64,000 nt of DNA from the NCBI GenBank assembly GCA_934569225.1, contig CAKTKC010000006.1:55740-119739 (forward strand), written 5' to 3'. The notes under the pieces are model-generated. The model saw nothing but the letters and a program-made list of their open reading frames with translations. It had not been told where the DNA came from and did no database searches. Position 1 is the first letter of the stretch. Every line of letters begins with the position of its first letter. Source of the stretch: an uncultured Oscillospiraceae bacterium (GTDB lineage Bacteria; Bacillota; Clostridia; Oscillospirales; Oscillospiraceae). Below, one piece after another: positions 43,302 to 51,613 of this stretch. A program made the translations under genes and the position numbers.

Positions 43302-45422
43302 ATGATCACCCGTAAACAGTATCCCAACCATCACGTTTTCGAGACGGAAATCGGCGGCCGTGCCTTTACCGTGGAAACCGGTAAGGTCGCAGAGCTGGCC
43401 GACGCCGAGTGCATCTGCCGCTATGGCGACACCGTCGTGCTCACAACCGTCACCTGCAACCCCATCCCCAAGGCCGGAATCGACTACTTCCCCCTGACCA
43501 TCGAGTTCGAGGAGCGTATGTATTCCGTGGGCCGTATCCCCGGCTCCTTCAACCGCCGCGAGGGCAAGCCCTCCGAGCGGGGCATCCTGAACAGCCGCAT
43601 CATTGACCGTCCCATGCGTCCCCTCTTTGACGAGGAGCTACGCAACGACACCGTCGTGACCTGCACCGTTCTTGCCAACGATTACGATAACCCCGTGGAG
43701 ATCGTGGCGTCCCTGGGCGCTTCCATCGCCATTGCCTGCTCCGACGTTCCCTGGAACGGCCCCGTGGCCACCACCAACGTCGCCCACCTGAACGGCAAGT
43801 ATATCATCAATCCCTCCTCCGACGAGCGGGACGCCGCCGACTGCTTCGTGTGCATCTCCTCCACCTTCGAGAAGGTGGTCATGATCGAGACCGAGGCCAA
43901 GGAAGCCCCCGAGAACATCGTCTACGAGTGCATCCGGGTCGCCCACGAGACCAACATGGAGATCGTCAAGTTCATCAACTCCATCGTGGCCGAGATCGGC
44001 AAGCCCAAGTTCACCTTCGAGAAGGCCGCCGTCAACCACGAGCTGCTGGACGATCTGATGGCCTACGGCCTGGGTAAGATCGAATACGCCCTGGACACCC
44101 CCGACAAGAACGTCCGGGAAGAGCGCCTGACCGCCGCCCGTCTGGACTTCCAGGAGAAGTTCGGCGAGAAGTACGAGGACTTCGACACCCATATCGAGGT
44201 CTGCCTGTACAAGATGCAGAAGAAGGTCGTCAAGAAGTGGCTGCTCCAGGGCAAGCGTGTGGACGGCCGCGGCATGGACGAAATCCGTCCTCTGGACGCC
44301 GAAGTCGGCGTTCTGCCCAGAGTCCACGGCTCCGGCCTGTTCTCCCGCGGTCAGACCCAGGTGCTTTCCATCTGCACCCTGAACACCCTGTCCGCCGCCC
44401 AGAAGATCGACACCATCTACCCCGAGGATACCAAGCGGTATATCCATCACTATAACTTCCCCGCCTACTCCACCGGCGAAGCCCGTGCCGCCCGTTCCAC
44501 CTCCCGCCGGGAGATCGGCCACGGCGCACTGGCCGAGAAGGCTCTGCTCCCCGTGATCCCCAGCGTTGAGGAATTCCCCTACGCCATCCGTGTGGTGTCT
44601 GAGGTTCTGTCCTCCAACGGTTCCACCTCTCAGGGCTCCATCTGCGGCTCTACTCTGGCTCTGATGGACGCCGGCGTACCCATCAAGCGCCCCGTGGCCG
44701 GCATTTCCTGCGGCCTGATCTCCGACCAGGAGACCGGCGAATGGAGAACCTTCACCGACATTCAGGGTGTTGAGGACTTCCACGGCGAAATGGACTTCAA
44801 GGTTGCCGGTACCACCGAGGGCATCACCGCCATCCAGATGGACCTGAAGAACAAGGGTCTGACCATGGAGATCATCGCCGACGCTCTGGAGCGCTGCCGC
44901 AAGGCGCGTCTGGAGATCCTGTCCGAGGTCATGCTGAAGGCCATCCCCGCCCCCCGTCCCGAGGTCAGTGAGTACGCCCCGAAGATGCTGTCCCTGAAGA
45001 TTCCCGTGGACAAGATCCGGGAGGTCATCGGTTCCGGCGGCAAGACCATCCAGAAGATCTGCGCCGACACCGGCGCCAAGGTGGACATCGACGACGACGG
45101 CAGCGTGTTCATTTCCGCCGTTGACTCCGCCGCCGCCTACGCCGCCAAGAAGATGGTGGACGACATCTGCTTCGTTCCCGAGGTGGGCAAGCTGTACTAC
45201 GGCAAGGTCGTGCGCATCCTGCCCATCGGCGCGTTTGTGGAGATCGCCCCCGGCCATGATGGCATGGTTCACATCTCCAAGCTGGAAAACCATCGCGTGG
45301 AGAAGGTGGAAGACGTGCTGAATCTGGGCGACATGACCTGGGTGAAGTTCATGGGCTTCGACGAAAAGGGCCGCGCCAACTTCAGCCGCAAGGACGCTCT
45401 GAAGGAAATGGCAAACCAGTAA
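43302..45422 (+). CDS. pnp: Polyribonucleotide nucleotidyltransferase (PNPase)
   Basis: 3'-5' phosphorolytic exoribonuclease, 706 residues. Two RNase PH domains (about 10-230 and 310-545) with FFRR-like RPMRPLFDEEL and the active-site-containing GRGMDEIRPL...GSGLFSRGQTQ and GGSTSQGS-like NGSTSQGSICGSTLALMDAGVPI; then KH (KIPVDKIREVIGSGGKTIQKI) and S1 (GKLYYGKVVRILPIGAFVEIAPGHDGMVHISKL) RNA-binding domains. GGAGG before ATG 43302. Regulated probably by the leader hairpin. Confidence 0.99.
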   Translation: MITRKQYPNHHVFETEIGGRAFTVETGKVAELADAECICRYGDTVVLTTVTCNPIPKAGIDYFPLTIEFEERMYSVGRIPGSFNRREGKPSERGILNSRIIDRPMRPLFDEELRNDTVVTCTVLANDYDNPVEIVASLGASIAIACSDVPWNGPVATTNVAHLNGKYIINPSSDERDAADCFVCISSTFEKVVMIETEAKEAPENIVYECIRVAHETNMEIVKFINSIVAEIGKPKFTFEKAAVNHELLDDLMAYGLGKIEYALDTPDKNVREERLTAARLDFQEKFGEKYEDFDTHIEVCLYKMQKKVVKKWLLQGKRVDGRGMDEIRPLDAEVGVLPRVHGSGLFSRGQTQVLSICTLNTLSAAQKIDTIYPEDTKRYIHHYNFPAYSTGEARAARSTSRREIGHGALAEKALLPVIPSVEEFPYAIRVVSEVLSSNGSTSQGSICGSTLALMDAGVPIKRPVAGISCGLISDQETGEWRTFTDIQGVEDFHGEMDFKVAGTTEGITAIQMDLKNKGLTMEIIADALERCRKARLEILSEVMLKAIPAPRPEVSEYAPKMLSLKIPVDKIREVIGSGGKTIQKICADTGAKVDIDDDGSVFISAVDSAAAYAAKKMVDDICFVPEVGKLYYGKVVRILPIGAFVEIAPGHDGMVHISKLENHRVEKVEDVLNLGDMTWVKFMGFDEKGRANFSRKDALKEMANQ

Positions 45423-45433
45423 GGTTCAATAGC

Positions 45434-45470
45434 AAATCCCCGCTTTCGTTACCGAAAGCGGGGATTTTAT
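45434..45470 (+). terminator. Terminator after pnp
   Basis: Perfect 15-bp stem AAATCCCCGCTTTCG with its complement, 4-base loop and TTTATTA. Confidence 0.92.
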
Positions 45471-45490
45471 TAGGTGGTCGTAAAATAGGG

Positions 45491-45525
45491 AATGGAGCGT
45501 ATCGATACCGATACGCTCCATTTTT
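45491..45525. terminator. H hairpin copy 3
   Basis: AATGGAGCGTATCG-ATAC-CGATACGCTCCATT followed by T on the + strand. The loop-proximal pairs differ from copies 1 and 2 but remain paired. Confidence 0.8.
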
Positions 45526-45546
45526 CGTGCCAATATGCGGAGACAT

Positions 45547-45669
45547 CCCCTTGGCTCTCCCTCTGGGAGAGCTGTCACCGTAGGTGACTGAGAGGGTATT
45601 GCACCCTAGGTATACCCTCTCCGTCTTTGCTTCGCTCAGACACCTCTCCCATGGGGAGAGGCAAGGGGT
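45547..45669 (-). repeat. R1 element copy 5
   Basis: About 123 bp, inverted orientation, from CCCCTTGGCTCTCCCTCTGG to GGGGAGAGGCAAGGGG. With H before it, the H-R1 order is the mirror of copies 1 and 3. The rest of the gap, 45670-45794, holds nothing recognised. Confidence 0.85.
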
Positions 45670-45794
45670 GCCTGCTAACTGTCTGATGCGGCTCGCTCAT
45701 TGAAAACGGGGAAATTCTTATGCAGAAAATCCGGCTGGGGCGCGGAGTAGTGTATCCCGCCTGTAAACTAGGTTGACAAGCCGGAATTTGGGAC

Positions 45795-46088
45795 TCAATA
45801 CATACCCGTAAACTTGTCATAAAAATCCATTATTTCATTATCTAACATACATTCCATATTATCAATAAATTTCTGCAAGTCGCTCTTCATTGCATTATAT
45901 ATTTCCCAACAATTCGCCTCATCTGTGAACGCTGTATACAGCATACTACCATATACGCCGCAAGTGACGGCATAATATCTTTCGCATTTTTCCAAAGTGA
46001 TTCTACACGATTCTTCGTATTCTTCATCAGCCAGGATTTTACCATTTTCACAGCCAATTGTTCCTAAAGTATTCAGCTGCTTCCACAT
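45795..46088 (-). CDS. Small AT-rich hypothetical protein
   Basis: About 97 residues (MWKQLNTLGTIGCENGKILADEEYEESCRITLEKCERYYAV...), acidic, with several Cys and Tyr, no signal or span. Not recognised. Its base composition is clearly more AT-rich than all neighbours, and it lies between R1 copy 5 and an accessory hydrolase, so recent acquisition is likely; size and acidity recall immunity proteins, but no toxin gene is adjacent. GGAG nine bases before ATG 46088 suggests that start; ATG 46097 is possible. Confidence 0.55.
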   Translation of the reverse strand: MWKQLNTLGTIGCENGKILADEEYEESCRITLEKCERYYAVTCGVYGSMLYTAFTDEANCWEIYNAMKSDLQKFIDNMECMLDNEIMDFYDKFTGMY

Positions 46089-46145
46089 ACAGTTCATCTC
46101 CAACAATTTTCAATCTGCCGACCCGACATTCCGTACAGCACACCG

Positions 46146-46760
46146 TCAATCGCTGTAAAAATAAAAATCACATTTATCACTGCCCCGGCCGATCGTGCCT
46201 TGCCGCCGGAAGGTGATGCCGCACATATCCCCGTAGACGCGGTCGTCGCTCAGGCAGAACGTAGCGGTCAGTTCCTTGCAGCCCAGCAGTTCGCAGTACT
46301 TCGCATAGGGGCATTGCAGAACATCGACCCGGTAATGCCTGCTGTCGGATTCCTTTTCCACGAACCGGAAACCCGCCTCTCCGTTGAACGCAGTGCCGAT
46401 CATCTTATGGAAAACCTTGAAGAAAAGAGGCCGGATAAAGGGTATCTTCGTCGCAATATGCAGGCGTTCTCGGTCAGGCTCTACGCCGATTCTTACAGAT
46501 TCTTCTATCAGGCTGATGGCTTCCTCCTGGGGGATATGCTTTATCATCTGCAAATAAATGGCCGCCCGGGGGAAGATCATCTGCTCGGTATGCATTTTTT
46601 CCTTTGGGGACAAATCTTTATATTGGCCGCACAATTCGTTGCAGAGGGCTACTGCGTCATCCAGCAGAGCATCCGTCTGCTCCTTACATATTTTCTTCCT
46701 CAGTTCCCCCAAAAGATAGGAGAATCCGCCAAGCTTTTCATAATACCGTTTATTTACCAT
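46146..46760 (-). CDS. L-2-amino-thiazoline-4-carboxylic acid hydrolase family protein (PF14196)
   Basis: 204 residues. The C-terminal family block is CPYAKYCELLGCKELTATFCLSDDRVYGDMCGITFRRQGTIGRGSDKCDFYFY, with conserved Cys and acidic residues of PF14196. Founding members act on a cyclic cysteine precursor, but most relatives are of unknown substrate and occur with diverse accessory genes. ATG 46760 after GGGGGAC is chosen; an upstream in-frame ATG overlaps the promoter. Single-gene unit. Confidence 0.8.
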   Translation of the reverse strand: MVNKRYYEKLGGFSYLLGELRKKICKEQTDALLDDAVALCNELCGQYKDLSPKEKMHTEQMIFPRAAIYLQMIKHIPQEEAISLIEESVRIGVEPDRERLHIATKIPFIRPLFFKVFHKMIGTAFNGEAGFRFVEKESDSRHYRVDVLQCPYAKYCELLGCKELTATFCLSDDRVYGDMCGITFRRQGTIGRGSDKCDFYFYSD

Positions 46761-46793
46761 AATTCTGTCCCCCTCTGTGTCTATCCGGATTTC

Positions 46794-46822
46794 AGTATAG
46801 CACAGGTCAAACCCGATAGCAA
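46794..46822 (-). promoter_or_regulatory. Promoter of the PF14196 gene
   Basis: On the - strand TTGCTA (46822-46817), 17-base spacer, TATACT (46799-46794), extended TGC. Confidence 0.65.
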
Positions 46823-46841
46823 GAGGCCGTCTTACAGACGC

Positions 46842-46874
46842 AAAAACTCCCACGTGCCGCGGCATGTGGGAGTT
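46842..46874 (-). terminator. Terminator of capA
   Basis: AACTCCCAC and GTGGGAGTT arms with inner TGCC/GGCA pairs; on the - strand followed by TTTTTG. Confidence 0.88.
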
Positions 46875-46881
46875 CCTATGC

Positions 46882-48201
46882 TTACTTTTTCTTTTCCTCC
46901 ACCGGCGGGTTGATGCGCAATCCGATACGCTCCAGCGCGTAGACCATGCTGTCCTTCGCCGACTGGCTCACCTTGTCCAGATAATTTTCCTCCCATGCTT
47001 CCACCGTCTTGTCGATGCGCACTACACGGCGGTAGCCGTCGGCGCTTTCCGTCTCGTTGACCGTGTAAATGGGGGTGTAGCTGTAATCCGTCACCTTAGT
47101 CGTGCCGGTGCTGGAATCCTTCGTGATCTCCACGTCCAGAATGATGGAATAATTGGTGCCGCCCCGGGAGGCGTCGCCGAAGAAATCCCCCAGAGAATAA
47201 GCCACCAGCGTGCCTGCCAGCTCGTCGTACTCAATGGCCTGCACCGTGTGGGGGTGGGTGCCGATGATGACGTCCACGCCCTGTTTTTTCATCAGATTGG
47301 CAATGCTCTTCTGGGTGTCGCTGATGTCGTCGTTGTATTCGCTGCCCCAGTGGAGCAGAGCAATGGTGATGTCTGGCTTTTCCGCTTCCACCGCCTTCAG
47401 AATGTTGGTGATGCGGGTGCGGTCGATCTTGTCGTAGGTGCTGGCGTAATCCTCATAGAGAATGTTCACCAGATTGTCATTTCCGGCGGGAAGTCCCCGG
47501 CCACCCAGGCCCTTGGTAAAGGCCACAAAGGCCACCTTGACGCCCTGGGCTTCCGTGATGGTGTAGCCCTTGGACTGCTGGAACTCGGACTCCGAAGCGA
47601 ACGCGCCCACCGGCTCCAGGCCCGCCGCCCGGATGCTTTGCAGGGTAGAGGTCAGGCCGATCAGGCCGTTGTTGATGGTGCAGGAATTTGCCATCTGGAT
47701 CAGGTCAACCCCCGCGTTGCGCAGACCCTCCAGCAGCTCCCGGGGGGCGGAGGTGGTACCGCTGCCGTAGGGCTCGCCGCAGATGTTGCCCTCCAGGTTC
47801 AGCACCGTCAGGTCGGCGTCGGACAGGGTGGACGCCACGTCCATAAAGGCACGGGTGTAATTGTAGCCGCCCACGGCCACACCGGCGTTGATCACGCTGT
47901 CGGTGACGTTCAGGTCGCCCGCCGCCTTGATGTGGATGGTGGTCTTGGTGTTTTTCTGGCCGCGGGTGGCCGGTTCCGTGGCCTGGGTGGGCTTCTGGGT
48001 GGGGCGGGTTTCCGCCGCCACTGTCGTCTGGGGACTGTCGGAGTGGCCGGTGAGGAACACGATCCCCGCCGTACACAGCACCAGCACCACCGCCGCCAGA
48101 ATCAGCGTGATCCGCAGGCGCTTTGCTTCGGCCTGCTGCTTTCTGCGCTGGGCTTCCCGCTTTTCACGGCGCATATTCATTTCATCGTCGTGCAGCGGCA
48201 T
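46882..48201 (-). CDS. CapA/PgsA-family membrane-anchored metallophosphatase-like protein
   Basis: 439 residues: basic cytoplasmic N-terminus, one membrane span (about 30-50), a Thr/Pro/Gln linker and an extracellular PGA_cap domain (PF09587). Landmarks are IKAAGDLNVTDSVINAG, LEGNICGEPYGSGTTSAP, ANSCTINNGLIGLTSTLQSI, ALLHWGSEYNDDISDTQKSIANLMKKQGVDVIIGTHPHTVQ and YSLGDFFGDA. Homologues take part in poly-gamma-glutamate capsule synthesis, but most stand-alone copies, as here without pgsB or pgsC, have unknown roles. Own promoter at 48234. Confidence 0.9.
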   Translation of the reverse strand: MPLHDDEMNMRREKREAQRRKQQAEAKRLRITLILAAVVLVLCTAGIVFLTGHSDSPQTTVAAETRPTQKPTQATEPATRGQKNTKTTIHIKAAGDLNVTDSVINAGVAVGGYNYTRAFMDVASTLSDADLTVLNLEGNICGEPYGSGTTSAPRELLEGLRNAGVDLIQMANSCTINNGLIGLTSTLQSIRAAGLEPVGAFASESEFQQSKGYTITEAQGVKVAFVAFTKGLGGRGLPAGNDNLVNILYEDYASTYDKIDRTRITNILKAVEAEKPDITIALLHWGSEYNDDISDTQKSIANLMKKQGVDVIIGTHPHTVQAIEYDELAGTLVAYSLGDFFGDASRGGTNYSIILDVEITKDSSTGTTKVTDYSYTPIYTVNETESADGYRRVVRIDKTVEAWEENYLDKVSQSAKDSMVYALERIGLRINPPVEEKKK

Positions 48202-48233
48202 GGCGTTTTCCTCCCAATTCTGAGTGATGCTTT

Positions 48234-48262
48234 ATTATAGCGCATTTTCTCGGATAAAACAA
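48234..48262 (-). promoter_or_regulatory. Promoter of capA
   Basis: On the - strand TTGTTT (48262-48257), 17-base spacer, TATAAT (48239-48234). A short GGGG/CCCC hairpin with TTGTTTT around it may end ribF transcription. Confidence 0.7.
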
Positions 48263-48266
48263 GGGG

Positions 48267-49151
48267 TTATTCCCCAAAGTAGGCTCTGGTTTCCCCGGCG
48301 TTGCGGTGGATCTCCTCTTTCAGCGCGTCCAGAGCGGGAAATTTCCGCTCTGGGCGGAGAAAACGGTAGAATTCCAGCGTGATTTCCCGGCCGTACAGGT
48401 CGCCGTCGTAGTCCAGGATCCACGGTTCCACCGTGACATTGCGCCCTTCCACCGTGGGACGGACGCCGACGTTGGTCACGGCGCAGTACCGCTTGCCCTC
48501 CACAACGGCGCGGCAGGCATAGACGCCGAACTTTGGCTCTGCCAGCCCCTCCGGCAGACGCAGGTTCGCGGTGGGAATGCCCAGCCGCCGTCCCAGCTGG
48601 TGTCCGTGAACCACGGAACCGCTGAGAATGTGGGGGTGTCCCAGGAATTTCACGGCGGTCTCCATGTCCCCCGTCTCGATCTGGCGGCGGATGTAGGTGC
48701 TGGACACCCGGATGCCGTCGATCAGCTGGTCTTTCACCACGGCGCTGACAAGTCCGTTCGCCCGGCAGAAATCTGTCAGTGCGTCCGCGTTCCCCTCGCC
48801 CCGGTAACCGAAACGGAAGTCCTCGCCGCAGACGAACCCGGCGGCGGCATAGTCCCGTATCAGCATATGAAGAAAATCCCGCCACGGCATGGTGTGCATC
48901 TGCTCGTCAAAGGGCAGCGTCACCACCTGCTCCATGGAAAAGCGCTCCCGAAGGAGCTTCTCCCGGTCGTGGGGCGTATTGATGAGGGGCGGGGTGTTCC
49001 CCAGCACCAGCGTATCCGGATGGGCGGCAAAGGTCACGACCCCGGCGCAGTAGTTTTCTTCCCGGGCTAAGGTTTTGCACCGGTCAAGCAGTGCGGCGTG
49101 ACCTACGTGTACCCCGTCGAAAAAGCCAAGGGCATAAATCGTCTTGTTCAT
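48267..49151 (-). CDS. ribF: Bifunctional riboflavin kinase / FAD synthetase RibF
   Basis: Makes FMN from riboflavin and FAD from FMN. 294 residues: N-terminal nucleotidyltransferase with GFFDGVHVGH (residues 9-18), SSTYIRRQIETGDM and the C-terminal kinase with GHQLGRRLGIPTANL and TNVGVRPT. Closes the nusA-infB-truB operon, 48 bases after truB. Confidence 0.97.
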   Translation of the reverse strand: MNKTIYALGFFDGVHVGHAALLDRCKTLAREENYCAGVVTFAAHPDTLVLGNTPPLINTPHDREKLLRERFSMEQVVTLPFDEQMHTMPWRDFLHMLIRDYAAAGFVCGEDFRFGYRGEGNADALTDFCRANGLVSAVVKDQLIDGIRVSSTYIRRQIETGDMETAVKFLGHPHILSGSVVHGHQLGRRLGIPTANLRLPEGLAEPKFGVYACRAVVEGKRYCAVTNVGVRPTVEGRNVTVEPWILDYDGDLYGREITLEFYRFLRPERKFPALDALKEEIHRNAGETRAYFGE

Positions 49152-49199
49152 TGGTTCACCTGACAGGAACGGATAGCCAGGGCTTTCCGTTCCGTTCTT

Positions 49200-50063
49200 T
49201 TATTGTACGTCAAAAAAGCTTTTTATGGTTGACATAACGCCATCTTCCACCTTCGCCAGCATGAGAAATTCTCCCGTCTGGCTGTAGGCGCGGTAGGTTC
49301 CGGCGGGGAGGGTGACGGAAAAGGCGTTGCCGTTCCGGCACCGCTTTTCCTGATTGACGGTGAGTTTCACCCCGGGATTGCCCCGGAACATGGTGTCCAC
49401 GTCCCGCAGATAGGTTTCCGGTTCCGCCGCTTCCAGCAGCTGCTGTAAGGGGACGGCCTCGGCGATGGTGTATTCCCCGGCCTGCGTCCGGCGCAGCGCC
49501 TGCATACATCCGCCGCAGCCCAGGGCTTCGCCGATGTCCGCGCACAGTGTGCGGATATACGTCCCCTTGGAGCAGCGCACCCGCAGACGGAGGGTATCCC
49601 CCTCCCGGGACAGCAGCGTCAGCTCGTGGATGGTGACGGGGCGGGGCTGGCGCTCCACCTGCCTGCCCTTCCGGGCAAGGTCGCACAGCTTCTGGCCGTT
49701 GACCTTCAGCGCAGAATACATGGGCGGGATCTGCATGATCTCCCCCCGGAAGCATTCCAGAACCTCATCCAGCCGCGCCTGCGTCACGCTGACCTCCCGG
49801 CGGGCACGTACCGTACCGGTGGTATCCTCAGTGTCGGTGGCGACGCCCAGAAGCAGCTCCGTTTCGTAGGTTTTTTCGGCGTGTTCAAAAAACTCCACGC
49901 CCCGGGTGGCGCGCCCCACAAACACGGGCAGCACGCCGGTAGCCATGGGGTCCAGCGTACCGCCGTGGCCGATGCGCCGGGTGCCGAAGACCCGCCGCAG
50001 CCGCGCCGTCACGTCCTGACTCGTCCACCCGGCGGGCTTGTCGATAATCACAATTCCGTTCAT
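49200..50063 (-). CDS. truB: tRNA pseudouridine(55) synthase TruB
   Basis: Converts U55 of tRNA T-loops to pseudouridine. 287 residues; catalytic Asp38 in GGTLDPMATGVLPV, then YETELLLGVATDTEDTTG and the RxxKGTYIRTL block. The C-terminal PUA-like tail (GVKLTVNQEKRCRNG) is short. Starts one base after the nrnA stop, within the translation-related operon. Confidence 0.97.
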   Translation of the reverse strand: MNGIVIIDKPAGWTSQDVTARLRRVFGTRRIGHGGTLDPMATGVLPVFVGRATRGVEFFEHAEKTYETELLLGVATDTEDTTGTVRARREVSVTQARLDEVLECFRGEIMQIPPMYSALKVNGQKLCDLARKGRQVERQPRPVTIHELTLLSREGDTLRLRVRCSKGTYIRTLCADIGEALGCGGCMQALRRTQAGEYTIAEAVPLQQLLEAAEPETYLRDVDTMFRGNPGVKLTVNQEKRCRNGNAFSVTLPAGTYRAYSQTGEFLMLAKVEDGVMSTIKSFFDVQ

Positions 50064-50064
50064 T

Positions 50065-51015
50065 TCAGTTCACTTCTGACATGACCGCTTCCACGGCCTT
50101 GACGGCCTCATCGAGGGGCAGCTTCATGGACGCGCCTGCCGCGCCCTTGTGGCCGCCGCCGCCGAAACGGACGGTGACTGCCGTGGCGTCGCAGCCGGGG
50201 ACTGCCCGGACGGACAGCTTCGTCTCCCCGTCCTCCGTCTCCCGGAGGGTCGCCGCCATGCGCACGCCCGCCACGGTGCGGGGGAAATTGGAGATGTTGT
50301 CCATATCGTCCTCAGTGACGCCGATCTTCTCTTCCACCGCCCGGGGAATGGCGCAGATGGCCATTTCGCCGCCCCGCAGCAGCTCCAGATGCTCCACGAT
50401 CCATGCCTGCATTTTCAGCCGTTCCAGGGTGTTCGTCTCAAACAGCTCCTGATTCAGCTCGTAGATCCGCGCACCAGCCCGGGTGCAGAGCGCCGCCACG
50501 GAGAACGTATGCGCCGTGGTGTTGGAGAAGCGAAAGCAGCCGGTATCTGTAGAGACGCCCACATACACCGCCTCCGCCAAAGCCCGGTCGGCCTTGACGC
50601 CCATCAGCTCCAGCACGTCCCACACCACCTCGGCACAGGAGGCGCTGTCCCCGTCCACCAGCTCCTGCTCCGTAAAGGAGGTCGCGGAGCTGTGATGGTC
50701 AATACGCAGGGCGATTTTCCCCAGCAGCGGCCGGAAATCCATGGGCAGCATCTCGGGAGACGCCACGTCCACCGAGACGATGGTGTCGCCCTCCTCCACC
50801 CAGGGCTTGGTCAGCCCCTCGTGGAGCCAGGCAAACCGGGGCGTTACCTCTTTGTTCACAAGCACATGGGCGGTTTTGCCCAGCTGCCGAAGTCCCCGGC
50901 ACAGCGCGGCGGAGGTGCCGATGGTGTCCCCGTCCGGACGGCGGTGGGACAGGATGGCAAAATGGTCGTGTTCCTGTAAAAACCGCGCCGTATCAGCTCT
51001 CGTCAGAATCTTCAT
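50065..51015 (-). CDS. nrnA: DHH-family oligoribonuclease / pAp phosphatase NrnA
   Basis: Degrades short RNA oligomers and dephosphorylates 3'-phosphoadenosine 5'-phosphate. 316 residues: DHH domain with HRRPDGDTIGTS (metal-binding), VDVASPEML, RIDHH and STDTGCFRFSNT, and the DHHA1 domain ending RFGGGGHKGAAGASM. Overlaps rbfA by 23 bases, standard position between rbfA and truB in Firmicutes. Confidence 0.95.
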   Translation of the reverse strand: MKILTRADTARFLQEHDHFAILSHRRPDGDTIGTSAALCRGLRQLGKTAHVLVNKEVTPRFAWLHEGLTKPWVEEGDTIVSVDVASPEMLPMDFRPLLGKIALRIDHHSSATSFTEQELVDGDSASCAEVVWDVLELMGVKADRALAEAVYVGVSTDTGCFRFSNTTAHTFSVAALCTRAGARIYELNQELFETNTLERLKMQAWIVEHLELLRGGEMAICAIPRAVEEKIGVTEDDMDNISNFPRTVAGVRMAATLRETEDGETKLSVRAVPGCDATAVTVRFGGGGHKGAAGASMKLPLDEAVKAVEAVMSEVN

Positions 51016-51361
51016 CGTGTTTTACCTCTAGTGAGTTGATCAGCTTCAGCATTCTCGCGCCGTAGGTGATGGAATCGTCCTCGGACCAGACGATCTCCGG
51101 GCTGTAGCGCAGCTGCAAATTGTGCCCCAGCTGGCGGCGCAGGTATCCGGCGGCGGATTTTAACCCCGCCATGGCGTCCTTTACCCGCTCCTCCTGCAAA
51201 AAGCTGACATATACCTTGGTATAGCGCAGATCCGGGGTGGTTTCCACCCGGGTAATGGAGATCATCGTGTCCTGGACTCTGGGATCCTTCACCGTGCGAA
51301 GCAGAGCGGACAGCTCCTTCTGGATCTCCTCATTGATCCGATTGATTCGGTTGGATGACAT
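50993..51361 (-). CDS. rbfA: Ribosome-binding factor A
   Basis: 122-residue 30S maturation factor with the KH-like fold: INRINEEIQKELSALLRTVKDPRVQDTMISITRVETTPDLRYTKVYVSFL, and LGHNLQLRYSPEIVWSEDDSI. AAAGGAG before the ATG. An R2 repeat lies between it and infB in the same operon. Confidence 0.97.
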   Translation of the reverse strand: MSSNRINRINEEIQKELSALLRTVKDPRVQDTMISITRVETTPDLRYTKVYVSFLQEERVKDAMAGLKSAAGYLRRQLGHNLQLRYSPEIVWSEDDSITYGARMLKLINSLEVKHDEDSDES

Positions 51362-51428
51362 TGGGTACTCCTTTCAGTGGCTCTGCGGGGACGTCCTCCC
51401 GCAGAAAACGGTTTTCGCCGCGCCGTTA

Positions 51429-51594
51429 GGGGGAATCTCTGAACAAACCGTCTGCGGCTGAACAGCGGATCTTTTTCCCCAACTGTGCGGTTTCCAAAGC
51501 GGGAAATACATACAGTATTCCTCCGCTTTGGAAACCTTCATCTGGTGAAAAATCTCTCGCTGCCAGCTCTTGCCGGTTTATTCAGAAATTCCCC
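51429..51594. repeat. R2 element copy 2
   Basis: About 166 bp. Inverted ends GGGAATCTCTGAACAAACCG and CGGTTTATTCAGAAATTCCC. Centre: perfect 14-bp stem GGTTTCCAAAGCGG (51489-51502) with its complement (51523-51536) around a conserved loop containing GGAAATAC...GTATTCC. Lies between infB and rbfA inside the operon. Confidence 0.85.
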
Positions 51595-51613
51595 GCGCGG
51601 TGCGGCGAATACC

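Noticed and set aside
43638..45293. A long open frame antisense to pnp
   Set aside because: Shadow of the pnp codons; no ribosome site and low-complexity protein.
45700..45790. Remnant of a mobile gene
   Set aside because: A short frame starting near 45720 is only 18 codons and not recognisable.
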